A DNA stretch of 10,180 nucleotides from Acinetobacter sp. N54.MGS-139 (GTDB lineage Bacteria; Pseudomonadota; Gammaproteobacteria; Burkholderiales; Burkholderiaceae_F), in NCBI GenBank assembly GCA_000980495.1, contig LARN01000054.1:1-10180 (forward strand). The letters run 5' to 3'. Within the stretch, counting starts at the first letter, position 1. Each line of letters starts with the position of its first letter. A model generated the notes under the pieces. It did no database searches. It had not been told where the DNA came from and saw only the letters and a program-made list of their open reading frames with translations. Made by a program: the position numbers and the translations under genes. This document shows positions 1 to 5,641 of this stretch, piece by piece.

Positions 1-133
1 AGTTGCCGGTAAAAAGATTAAATACTTTGAAGCGTTAGGTGTTGGAGTTCCGGGAGCCGGGCCCGAGACGCCGGAAGATGTTCAGGAAGAACCAGAAGTC
101 GAACCGTTATTAGGTACGGATATTGAAATTTAA
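1..133 (+). CDS. 3' end of an unidentified gene (partial at left edge)
   Basis: An open frame enters from the left edge (codons start at base 2) and stops at TAA 131-133, giving about 43 C-terminal residues. The tail begins VAGKKIKYFEALGVGVPGAG. It then becomes acidic and proline-rich (PETPEDVQEEPEVEP) and ends GTDIEI. The composition looks like a disordered, acidic C-terminal extension. No domain or motif is recognisable, so no product is named. The frame is open across the whole visible part, and a perfect hairpin follows the stop by 7 bases, which fits a real gene end. The coding call is moderately sure; the function is unknown. Confidence 0.6.
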   Translation, partial: VAGKKIKYFEALGVGVPGAGPETPEDVQEEPEVEPLLGTDIEI

Positions 134-140
134 CGAGGAT

Positions 141-159
141 GCCGGAGCCGAACTCCGGC
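141..159 (+). terminator. hairpin after the partial gene, possible weak terminator
   Basis: A perfect 7-base-pair stem GCCGGAG/CTCCGGC encloses a 5-base loop, starting 7 bases after the stop codon. No T-run follows, so it may act as a 3'-end stabilising hairpin or a Rho-assisted end rather than a true intrinsic terminator. Confidence 0.35.
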
Positions 160-217
160 TAGATCACTGAAAAACGCAATCTCAGCTATATTTCGTGACT
201 AGCGCAAGGAAACAGGC

Positions 218-253
218 AAAAAAAGGGCGTCTGAAATAAACCATTCAGACGCC
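218..253 (-). terminator. intrinsic terminator (minus strand)
   Basis: A perfect 10-base-pair stem (226-235 with 244-253, arms GGCGTCTGAA/TTCAGACGCC) has an 8-base loop. On the minus strand it is followed by a run of seven T residues (218-224 on plus). This is a classic Rho-independent terminator for a leftward transcript. The nearest minus-strand protein gene, the LysE-type exporter, ends 240 bases upstream. The terminator therefore closes either a long 3' UTR or a separate RNA gene in between. Confidence 0.75.
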
Positions 254-470
254 GGTATCTAAATTAGCGAGAGAAGAACCTGAGTTCCCGAAAGGGATCT
301 CAAAAAGCTCTTCGAAGATTCTCGCTTCAACCTCAAATCCCAAGGAGAAGTGACAACATTCAATTGCCACAAACGAATATTAGCATAAAGTCCTAAGGGT
401 TTCTACCATAATATTTGTAAGAACCTATTTCAGGCATGCGAGTCTCAAAAAATTCTTGAGAAATTAAGTA
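218..470 (-). ncRNA. candidate structured RNA or long 3' UTR, ended by its own terminator
   Basis: This stretch of about 250 bases holds no plausible protein gene but much self-complementarity on the minus strand. A distal pairing TCTCAAGAA (453-461) with TTTTTGAGA (299-307) could close a long rod, continued inward by CTCGC/GCGAG. Inside lie AATATTA/TAATATT arms (about 379-385 and 412-418), a TGGCAA/TTGTCA hairpin, a CTTC/GAAG hairpin, and TCCC/GGGA arms flanked by GAG/CTC. An extended -10-like TGCTAATAT lies near 380-388 on the minus strand, with no clear -35. The long rod with an internal loop recalls 6S RNA in outline, but I cannot match 6S sequence motifs. It may instead be the 3' UTR of the exporter mRNA. 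The strand is chosen from the terminator; the fold is inferred by eye. Confidence 0.3.
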
Positions 471-495
471 GTTGTGGTTGACAAGAAGTACTGTG

Positions 496-1131
496 TTAAA
501 ACATTTTGACGAGGATTGATACAGATATTAACCAGAAAAGAAATCCGCTGATTTTATTGAGCCAGAGAGAAAATTTTTTCGTCATCCATCGATCCGCAGC
601 AGCTGCGGCAGAATAGCTGTAGGCGATGTGGACAAACCAGCAGGTAATAACAAACATGGCGATTATCAGGGAAACTTGCTGCACATAGGAGCCCTTGGGG
701 TCAATAAACTGAGGGAACAGGGAGAGAAGGAACACGATGCACATGGGATTTGTGACTTGAAGAAGTGCAGCACTCGTCAAAATGTGGATTCTTTCCTGTT
801 TGAGCTCCTTTAGATTAAACGACTTGATGGAAGAAGAAAGTGAGATGGCCGGAGCCGTCCAGCTTTTCCAGCCGAACCAAAACAACAGCATGCATCCGCA
901 TATCTGCAGCCCGTAAAACATGACGGGCGACTCATGAATGACAGCACCGAGCCCGCTCGCTGCAAGCGTACTCATAAATAACACGCCGATAGCGTTTCCT
1001 GTGGGAGAGAGAAAAGCATTTGCCTTTCCGTAGTTAATCGCGTTTTTGAGCGTATAGAGAACGCCGGCACCGGGCGTGATGCAAGTGATAAAAACCACGA
1101 TGAAAAAGAGTCCGAGGCTTGAAACAGACAT
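496..1131 (-). CDS. LysE/RhtB-family amino-acid exporter
   Basis: A 211-residue inner-membrane protein, the normal size for LysE/RhtB exporters, which drive amino acids or related metabolites out of the cytoplasm using the proton gradient. About six hydrophobic segments are visible (roughly residues 5-25, 43-65, 68-88, 117-138, 150-172 and 190-210). Family marks are the TPGAG turn at 19-23, the glycines of GNAIG (45-49), TNP at 127-129 and FPQFIDP at 139-145. The start ATG has an AGGAG ribosome site 6 bases upstream. The gene diverges from a LysR regulator, a common arrangement for exporters induced by their substrate. With a cystathionine beta-lyase gene just past the regulator, a sulfur amino acid such as cysteine, cystathionine or methionine is a reasonable substrate guess, but it is inference. 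Family assignment is firm. Confidence 0.87.
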   Translation of the reverse strand: MSVSSLGLFFIVVFITCITPGAGVLYTLKNAINYGKANAFLSPTGNAIGVLFMSTLAASGLGAVIHESPVMFYGLQICGCMLLFWFGWKSWTAPAISLSSSIKSFNLKELKQERIHILTSAALLQVTNPMCIVFLLSLFPQFIDPKGSYVQQVSLIIAMFVITCWFVHIAYSYSAAAAADRWMTKKFSLWLNKISGFLFWLISVSILVKMF

Positions 1132-1188
1132 TTTTTTCTCCTTTGTTGTTCGTCAGTGTAGGAATAAAATCAAACGCCTAGGAGGCTA

Positions 1189-1211
1189 AGTGATATAAAA
1201 TCTTTATCACT
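1189..1211. promoter_or_regulatory. LysR-type regulator binding site (T-N11-A box)
   Basis: A perfect inverted repeat AGTGATA/TATCACT with a 9-base spacer lies between the divergent exporter and regulator genes. It contains the canonical T-N11-A (T at 1194, A at 1206) inside dyad arms, as LysR-family proteins prefer. It is 26 bases before the regulator's ATG and 58 bases before the exporter's ATG. A possible extended -10 for the regulator (TGATATAAA, 1191-1199) overlaps it, which would allow autorepression along with control of the exporter. Confidence 0.65.
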
Positions 1212-1236
1212 CAATTATCTTTTTGCTAACATCAGA

Positions 1237-2151
1237 ATGCGCCGCTGTTTCGATTACCGCACCATCAGACAGCTGATGCTGTTCGCTGCCGTGACTCAGG
1301 AGAAGAGCTTCCGGCGGGCAGCCAAGCGATTGAATATGTCCGTCCCTCCTCTTGTTCTTCAGATCGACGAGCTAGAGGCAAGGTTAAGAATGAAACTGCT
1401 GGAGAGAACGCCTCGCGGCGTTTCTCCGACGGCACAAGGCAACGCACTCATGCCGATGATTGACCAGCTGGTGCGGCAGGCGGAAGTCTTGAATTTCTCC
1501 GTGAAGCAAATGCAGCAAAATGCGCAGGGGATTCTAACGATCGGTGCGAACACGGAGTCGATGCTGTTTTTTATTCCGGAGTTTAAAAAACGTCTTGCGG
1601 CATTGCACCCGAATATTTCCCTGTTTGTGAAGGAAATTGATTCTTATCAGGTTGAAACAGAGCTCACGGACGGAACAGTTTTAATCGGCATGGCGTTTTT
1701 TGATACTTTGTCGGATCAGCGTTTGAGGATGGCAAACCTCATCAATGAAAAACCAATCGTACTTTTAAATCGAAATCACCATTTAGCAGGGAAGGGCGGA
1801 GTGTCAATTAAAGAGCTGCGAAATGAGGATTTTGTTTTTACACGGCGTGCCATTGCGCCTCGGCTGTTTGACGGTCTTGTCGGTTTTTGTCAGGAAGTTG
1901 GCGGCTTCATGCCGAGAATTATCCACGAGGTCGAATCCAGCCCGCGCCAAATGGGATTTGTGAGCTGCGGGCAGGGTATAGCTTTTCTCCCGGAATCCTT
2001 CAGACAGTGGATGCCTGAATATATCAAGGCAGAAACGATTACGGATGCAACTCCTTGTTTGCCCCTTTCAATCGCTTGGAATCCGCTTATTGAATCCCCA
2101 TTACGAGATATCGTGGCAGAAGAACTGAAACAGATGTTTGTGGACCGTTGA
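1237..2151 (+). CDS. LysR-family transcriptional regulator
   Basis: A 304-residue protein of typical LysR length. Residues 10-70 form the winged helix-turn-helix: LFAAVTQEKSFRRAAKRLNM, then LQIDELEARL, and the LLERTPRGVSPTAQG wing ending near 68. Residues about 90-300 form the two-lobed effector-binding domain. The ATG at 1237 places the HTH at the usual distance from the N-terminus, although no clear Shine-Dalgarno precedes it, so translation may be modest. The regulator diverges from a LysE-type exporter across a T-N11-A box and is followed 35 bases after its stop by the metC-like gene, probably in one transcript. It likely senses a substrate of the lyase or exporter; the ligand cannot be read from sequence. 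Confidence 0.92.
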   Translation: MRRCFDYRTIRQLMLFAAVTQEKSFRRAAKRLNMSVPPLVLQIDELEARLRMKLLERTPRGVSPTAQGNALMPMIDQLVRQAEVLNFSVKQMQQNAQGILTIGANTESMLFFIPEFKKRLAALHPNISLFVKEIDSYQVETELTDGTVLIGMAFFDTLSDQRLRMANLINEKPIVLLNRNHHLAGKGGVSIKELRNEDFVFTRRAIAPRLFDGLVGFCQEVGGFMPRIIHEVESSPRQMGFVSCGQGIAFLPESFRQWMPEYIKAETITDATPCLPLSIAWNPLIESPLRDIVAEELKQMFVDR

Positions 2152-2186
2152 GAAGCATAGACCGCGGTCCAAAACGGAGGAAGATT

Positions 2187-3380
2187 ATGAATAAACCAAA
2201 GGACGAACCGGGTTTGCAAACTATTCTCTCGCATTGCGGGCGCAATTTAGAAGCAAGCGGCGGTTACGTGAATGTCCCGCCTTATGAAGGTTCGACCATT
2301 ATTCACGACGATATGGATGACCTGTTCGGACGCGTTGACAACCATCTATATGGCGACGGTACCGCCCGGACTTATGGGACGGACGGAGGACCGACGCATG
2401 AAGCTTTTTATGAGGCCATGAATAAACTCGAAGGCGGTGTCGGGACTTGGGCCTTTAGTACGGGTTTAGCGGGGTGCACCATCCCGATGATGGCGTTCCT
2501 GAAGACGGGGGATCACATGCTTGTGACGGATTCCGTCTACGGTCCCACACGTCAGTTCTGTGAGGTACTACTAAAAAATTTCGGTGTGGAAGCAGAGTTT
2601 TATGGACCCACCATCGGAGCGGGAATTGAGGGATTAATTCGCCCTAATACTCGTTTGATCTACATGGAAAGCCCCGGCACGCATACCTTTGAAATGCAGG
2701 ATGTTCCGGCAATTGCCGCGGTTGCACGCAGGCACGGAGTCGTTACGATGATCGACAACACCTATGCCACGCCGATCAATTTCCAGCCTTTAAAACACGG
2801 GGTGGATGTCGTGGTGCATTCGGCAACCAAATACATCTGCGGTCACAGCGATGTACTGATGTCTACGGTTACCTGCAATGAAAAAACTTGGAAACAGGTC
2901 AGAGCTGTCTGCAAAATGACGGGGCAATACGCTTCTGCTCAGAGCGTGTACTTAGGACTAAGAGGCCTGCATACTTTGAAGGTGCGCCTTGATGCAGTTG
3001 GTGCGCATACACGAAAAGTGGTTGACTGGCTTCTGAAGCGGGAAGAAGTCAAAAAAGTGATTTGGCCGGCCTATGAAAAGGATCCCGGGTACCCCATTTA
3101 CAAGAGAGACTTCGCAGGACCTATCGGACTGTTTGCTTTCCAATTTCAGGACTATTTTACGGACGTGCAGATCAACCGTTTTATGGATTCTCTGAAGCTA
3201 TTCGGATTGGGTTATTCGTGGGGAGGATTTGAGAGTTTGATCCTTAGAAGCTATGGGAAACGCACGGTCGGAGATCCGAAGATTATGCGTACGATGATCC
3301 GCGTCTACATCGGCTTGGAGGATCCGCAAGATATGATCAATGACTTAGATCAGGCGATGACTAAAATGCGGGATGCCTAA
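2187..3380 (+). CDS. metC: cystathionine beta-lyase (PLP-dependent)
   Basis: A 397-residue Cys/Met-metabolism PLP enzyme. It cleaves cystathionine to homocysteine, pyruvate and ammonia, and often also degrades cysteine to sulfide. Visible features: RTYGTDGGPTHEAFYEAMNK (61-80), the phosphate-binding STGLAG at 91-96, IDNTYATP with Asp190 facing the pyridine nitrogen, and the Schiff-base Lys215 in HSATKYICGHSD. The C-terminal YSWGGFESLI stretch, with its Trp, resembles MetC-type beta-lyases more than gamma-synthases or gamma-lyases. The start is ATG 2187, preceded by GGAGG with 6 bases of spacing. An upstream in-frame TTG at 2148 overlaps the regulator's stop and is less likely. Probably co-transcribed with the LysR gene and ended by the terminator at 3403. 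Other substrates within the family, such as cysteine, cannot be excluded. Confidence 0.92.
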   Translation: MNKPKDEPGLQTILSHCGRNLEASGGYVNVPPYEGSTIIHDDMDDLFGRVDNHLYGDGTARTYGTDGGPTHEAFYEAMNKLEGGVGTWAFSTGLAGCTIPMMAFLKTGDHMLVTDSVYGPTRQFCEVLLKNFGVEAEFYGPTIGAGIEGLIRPNTRLIYMESPGTHTFEMQDVPAIAAVARRHGVVTMIDNTYATPINFQPLKHGVDVVVHSATKYICGHSDVLMSTVTCNEKTWKQVRAVCKMTGQYASAQSVYLGLRGLHTLKVRLDAVGAHTRKVVDWLLKREEVKKVIWPAYEKDPGYPIYKRDFAGPIGLFAFQFQDYFTDVQINRFMDSLKLFGLGYSWGGFESLILRSYGKRTVGDPKIMRTMIRVYIGLEDPQDMINDLDQAMTKMRDA

Positions 3381-3402
3381 AACACACGAAAAGACAAAAA
3401 TT

Positions 3403-3437
3403 AAAGGCCGCAGAGAAGAACTCTTAACGGCCTTTTT
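3403..3437. terminator. bidirectional intrinsic terminator between metC and HU
   Basis: A long stem AAAGGCCG (3403-3410) pairs with CGGCCTTT (3428-3435), with an inner AGAG/CTCT stem and a short loop. TTTTT follows on the plus strand, and an A-rich flank (3396-3405) gives T residues on the minus strand. It serves metC rightward and very likely HU, which ends at 3456, leftward. Confidence 0.85.
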
Positions 3438-3455
3438 ACTCAGCTCAAAAACAAA

Positions 3456-3734
3456 TTATTTTGTATTGAGGGCATCTTTAAACTGTTTGCCGGCAACGAA
3501 TTTCGGCTGAACAGAAGCGGGAATCTGGATCGTTGCTCCGGTGGCAGGATTGCGGCCGGTACGAGCTTCGCGCTTAGCAGACTTGAAAGTTCCGAAACCA
3601 ACGAGAGTGATTTCATCACCTGCTTTAACAGTTTTGACGATCTGAGCTGTCAGAGCATCCAGAACATCTTTAACATCAGCTTTAGATTTACCGGAAGCTT
3701 CTGCAACGGCAGCAATCAATTCAGTTTTATTCAT
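3456..3734 (-). CDS. hupB: DNA-binding protein HU (beta-like)
   Basis: A 92-residue histone-like nucleoid protein of the HU/IHF family. It begins MNKTELIAAVAEASGKSKAD, the HU helix pair. It contains the core GFGTF at 46-50 and the DNA-bending arm RTGRNPATG around 58-66, with the intercalating proline at 63, and ends in KFVAGKQFKDALN. Sequence and length fit HU rather than IHF. It acts as a dimer that bends and compacts DNA. The ATG is preceded by AGAGGAA about 5 bases upstream. The gene stands alone, with about 216 bases of regulatory DNA upstream containing two inverted repeats and a leader hairpin. Identification is very firm; hupB versus another HU paralogue name is less sure. Confidence 0.96.
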   Translation of the reverse strand: MNKTELIAAVAEASGKSKADVKDVLDALTAQIVKTVKAGDEITLVGFGTFKSAKREARTGRNPATGATIQIPASVQPKFVAGKQFKDALNTK

Positions 3735-3761
3735 TCGATTCCTCTGATAGTGTTTGAATGG

Positions 3762-3780
3762 AACCCTGATAATAAGGGTT
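3762..3780 (-). promoter_or_regulatory. hairpin in the HU 5' region
   Basis: AACCCT (3762-3767) and AGGGTT (3775-3780) form a 6-base-pair stem 28 bases before the HU start codon and just ahead of its ribosome site. On the plus strand the stem is followed by T residues. On the minus strand its loop contains TATTAT, which could be a -10 box with no good -35. It may be part of the HU leader or of its promoter; the two readings cannot be separated by eye. Confidence 0.3.
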
Positions 3781-3853
3781 TTTTAGGGCAAAAAACAGTT
3801 TTTTGAGTTTGGGTGTGCCGTTTTCGCGACAAACCGCCGTCCAATAGGGCTTC

Positions 3854-3876
3854 TTGCGAGATAACGTATCACGCAA
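3854..3876. promoter_or_regulatory. 23-base operator-like palindrome upstream of HU
   Basis: The arms TTGCG-a-GATA and TATC-a-CGCAA flank a 3-base centre (acg), with 9 of 11 symmetric positions complementary. Both mismatches (A/A and A/G) are isolated. Such symmetry, with the centre about 130 bases upstream of the HU start, suggests a dimeric regulator's operator. The cognate protein is unknown. Confidence 0.4.
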
Positions 3877-3899
3877 ATGCGGTATTTCCGAGAAACTGT

Positions 3900-3931
3900 C
3901 TATAATTTATCTGATTGTGAAAAAATTATAG
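3900..3931. repeat. AT-rich inverted repeat with TATAAT on both strands
   Basis: A perfect 9-base inverted repeat CTATAATTT/AAATTATAG is separated by 14 bases. Each arm contains a TATAAT, one per strand and pointing toward each other. No convincing -35 was found at the right distance for either, so promoter function is unproven. It overlaps the terminator-like structure after the Rep-like gene. Confidence 0.3.
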
Positions 3932-3951
3932 TCGGCCTGAGAGAGTAGGCC
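3920..3951 (-). terminator. weak terminator after the Rep-like gene
   Basis: On the minus strand a short GGCCT/AGGCC stem (3934-3938 with 3947-3951) overlaps the stop codon and is followed 8 bases later by six T residues. The gap between stem and T-run makes it a weak intrinsic terminator candidate. Confidence 0.35.
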
Positions 3952-4403
3952 TATCCGAAAAGATCGAGCTCTTTTTGGACAGCAGGCTCGGTCTTGTTTT
4001 TAAGAATGTCTTGTATATCCCTCAAGTACAACTTGACCATATTGGAAAAAATCAAACCGACGGAGTATGTTTTATCCGAGTATCTGAGCTGGGAGAGCCA
4101 TCGATAGAATTCGATTTCGTCTTCTGTCTGGGCTTCAATGCCGCCGCGGATCATGACGAACTTGTCAAAAAGCGACTGCGCCGACTCGATCAAAGTTTCA
4201 TAGGCCTCTTCTGCGTTTTGTGAGCGGAACTCCGGAAAACTGTCGACGGAAACCGGATAAATCTTATCGAGTTTAAGCTGTTCGGGATCTAGGTCCGATA
4301 AGGTAAGAGAAAGCATTTTCCTTTGAAGGTCAGTAAGTTCTTCGATGCTTTGCTTCAAATCCTCTTTGTATAAAGCGATTCCGGAAGTATTTTTCTTTAC
4401 CAT
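3951..4403 (-). CDS. short protein resembling the first winged-helix domain of Rep_3 plasmid initiators
   Basis: A 150-residue protein using the ATG at 4403. It follows the pattern of the N-terminal winged helix of RepB/RepE-type initiators: ELTDLQRKMLSLTLSDLDPE near the start, then AEEAYETLIESAQSLFDKFV, then FYRWLSQLRYSDKTYSVGLI and a KLYLRDIQ helix. Full Rep_3 proteins carry a second winged helix and are usually over 220 residues. Here the protein ends in a charged tail (EPAVQKELDLFG) and no second domain follows. It may be a truncated plasmid relic or a stand-alone DNA-binding or dimerisation module. The longer start at 4469 adds 22 residues unlike the family and has no ribosome site. A TAAAAT -10-like element lies between the two starts, favouring 4403. 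The coding call is good; the family match is from pattern memory only. Confidence 0.68.
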   Translation of the reverse strand: MVKKNTSGIALYKEDLKQSIEELTDLQRKMLSLTLSDLDPEQLKLDKIYPVSVDSFPEFRSQNAEEAYETLIESAQSLFDKFVMIRGGIEAQTEDEIEFYRWLSQLRYSDKTYSVGLIFSNMVKLYLRDIQDILKNKTEPAVQKELDLFG

Positions 4404-4516
4404 CGTGTACCTATGCGTTGATTGGAGGAATTTTAGCGCAAGCGTAATAATTGCACCGAGCCATCCCACATATGAGTATGAGGTCAGGGATAATGTCTAT
4501 GTACTAACCCTGAGGG

Positions 4517-4535
4517 GATGATGATAATTATCCTT
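4517..4535. promoter_or_regulatory. possible Fur-like box
   Basis: About 14 of 19 positions agree with the Fur consensus GATAATGATAATCATTATC, and the site includes the perfect palindrome GATAATTATC (4523-4532). It lies between the divergent Rep-like gene and the small ORF preceding mutM. A TCAGGG/CCCTGA inverted repeat (4484-4489 with 4508-4513) sits just to its left. The agreement is weaker than for the feo sites, and no iron-related gene is next to it. Confidence 0.28.
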
Positions 4536-4563
4536 AGTTAGTTTGCTCTTCAAGAGGTTAGTA

Positions 4564-4755
4564 ATGAGTCAAAAGTCTGAATTTGACGCCAGAATCGCTG
4601 CTGCTGGTATCCGCAGGATCTCCCGCAGCAGGAAGATTTCCTTGAAGGGCGCCCAGCGAATTGCACTGCCATCCTTTTTAACACAGGCCCATTCAACGGA
4701 ACCTAACCAAGGCTCCGGCTGGAACTTGTTTACGGCGTCCATGCGTCCTGTTTAG
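4564..4755 (+). CDS. possible small protein of 63 residues upstream of mutM
   Basis: An open frame starting at ATG 4564, preceded by AGAGG with 6 bases of spacing, a good ribosome site. It begins MSQKSEFDARIAAAGIRRIS, has an arginine/lysine-rich stretch at about residues 18-32, and ends at TAG 4753. The stop is 12 bases before the mutM start, so the two could be one transcript. No known domain or membrane segment is visible. It may be a genuine small basic protein, a leader whose translation feeds mutM, or chance. The upstream TTG at 4543 is not needed. Confidence 0.4.
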   Translation: MSQKSEFDARIAAAGIRRISRSRKISLKGAQRIALPSFLTQAHSTEPNQGSGWNLFTASMRPV

Positions 4756-4767
4756 TTCTGAGGATTC

Positions 4768-5592
4768 ATGCCCGAACTTCCAGAAGTCGAAATCACTCGT
4801 CTCGGAATACTTAAGCGCGTCGGTGGTCGCCGCTGCACAGGAGCGGTTGTACGTGAGACGCGTTTTCGTAAGTCAGCTCCTGCAAATCTTTCCGAACTGC
4901 TCACGGGGCAGTGTCTGCGCTCGATTGAAAGACGCGGGAAGTATCTGATTTGGAATTTCGACCGAGGGTATATTGTTTCTCACCTCGGTATGTCGGGTGT
5001 GATGCGAATCGTTGATCCCAAAGTCACAGAACCTGTCAAACATGATCACATCGATATTTTGTTCGGTGACTTGGCGGTTCGGTACCACGACCCCAGACGT
5101 TTTGGTTTTGTGATTTGGCTCCCGGAGTCTCAAGATCCTTATGCGCTGCCGGAAATCGCAAAATTAGGCGAAGAACCTTTTTCTGATAGCTTTACTGCGT
5201 CGCGGCTGCACTCCGCTTTAGCGAATACTTCACTGCCGATTAAAGAGGCCATGCTGACGGGCAAATATGTTGTCGGTGTCGGCAATATTTATTGTTCGGA
5301 GTCTTTATTTAAAGCTCGCATTTCCCCCTTAACGCCGGCCAATAAGATCTCAAAACAGAGGTTAGAACGTCTGGTTACAGCGATCCGAGAAGTGCTGACT
5401 TTGTCTTTAAACGAGGGCGGTTCTACTTTAAAAGACTTCGTTTCTGCAGAAGGCGAGCAAGGCTATTTCACATTAAACGCCAAAGTGTACGGAAAAGAAG
5501 GCAAACCTTGCGCAAACTGCGGTCGACCGATTAAGAAGATCATTCAAAACGGCAGAGCGACTTATTACTGCAGTAATTGCCAAAGGCGCTGA
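4768..5592 (+). CDS. mutM: formamidopyrimidine-DNA glycosylase (Fpg/MutM)
   Basis: A complete 274-residue base-excision repair enzyme that removes 8-oxoguanine and formamidopyrimidines and nicks the abasic site by beta,delta-elimination. After Met removal the catalytic Pro and Glu lead the MPELPEVE start. Lys58 lies in RRGKYLIW, HLGMSG is at 72-77, and YHDPRRFGF is the family's arginine-containing loop. GVGNIYCSESLF is the helix-two-turn-helix. The C-terminal zinc finger has Cys248, Cys251, Cys268 and Cys271, with Arg263 at its tip. Length and all key residues are normal, so it should be active. The ribosome site TGAGGA lies just ahead of the ATG. Possibly co-transcribed with the small ORF upstream; it converges on the porin gene. 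Confidence 0.97.
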   Translation: MPELPEVEITRLGILKRVGGRRCTGAVVRETRFRKSAPANLSELLTGQCLRSIERRGKYLIWNFDRGYIVSHLGMSGVMRIVDPKVTEPVKHDHIDILFGDLAVRYHDPRRFGFVIWLPESQDPYALPEIAKLGEEPFSDSFTASRLHSALANTSLPIKEAMLTGKYVVGVGNIYCSESLFKARISPLTPANKISKQRLERLVTAIREVLTLSLNEGGSTLKDFVSAEGEQGYFTLNAKVYGKEGKPCANCGRPIKKIIQNGRATYYCSNCQRR

Positions 5593-5607
5593 CACATAAT
5601 TGGCAAT
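5576..5607 (+). terminator. possible hairpin at the mutM 3' end
   Basis: ATTGCCAA (5576-5583) pairs with TTGGCAAT (5600-5607) across the mutM stop codon, giving an 8-base-pair stem with a 16-base loop. There is no T-run, so intrinsic termination is doubtful. It sits between the convergent mutM and porin genes, which end only 49 bases apart. Confidence 0.25.
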
Positions 5608-5641
5608 GGAAGGTAATTGCAGAAATAACCTCGACGAGTGT

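Noticed and set aside
478..506. Plus-strand TTGACA near the exporter's 3' end as a promoter
   Set aside because: At 17 bases spacing the -10 would be ACATTT, a poor match, and it would run antisense into the exporter.
2148..2186. Longer metC start at TTG overlapping the LysR stop
   Set aside because: The ATG at 2187 has a perfect GGAGG at good spacing, and the extra 13 residues are unlike the family N-terminus.
4404..4469. N-terminal extension of the Rep-like protein starting at 4469
   Set aside because: No ribosome site, residues unlike the family, and a promoter-like TAAAAT inside the extension.
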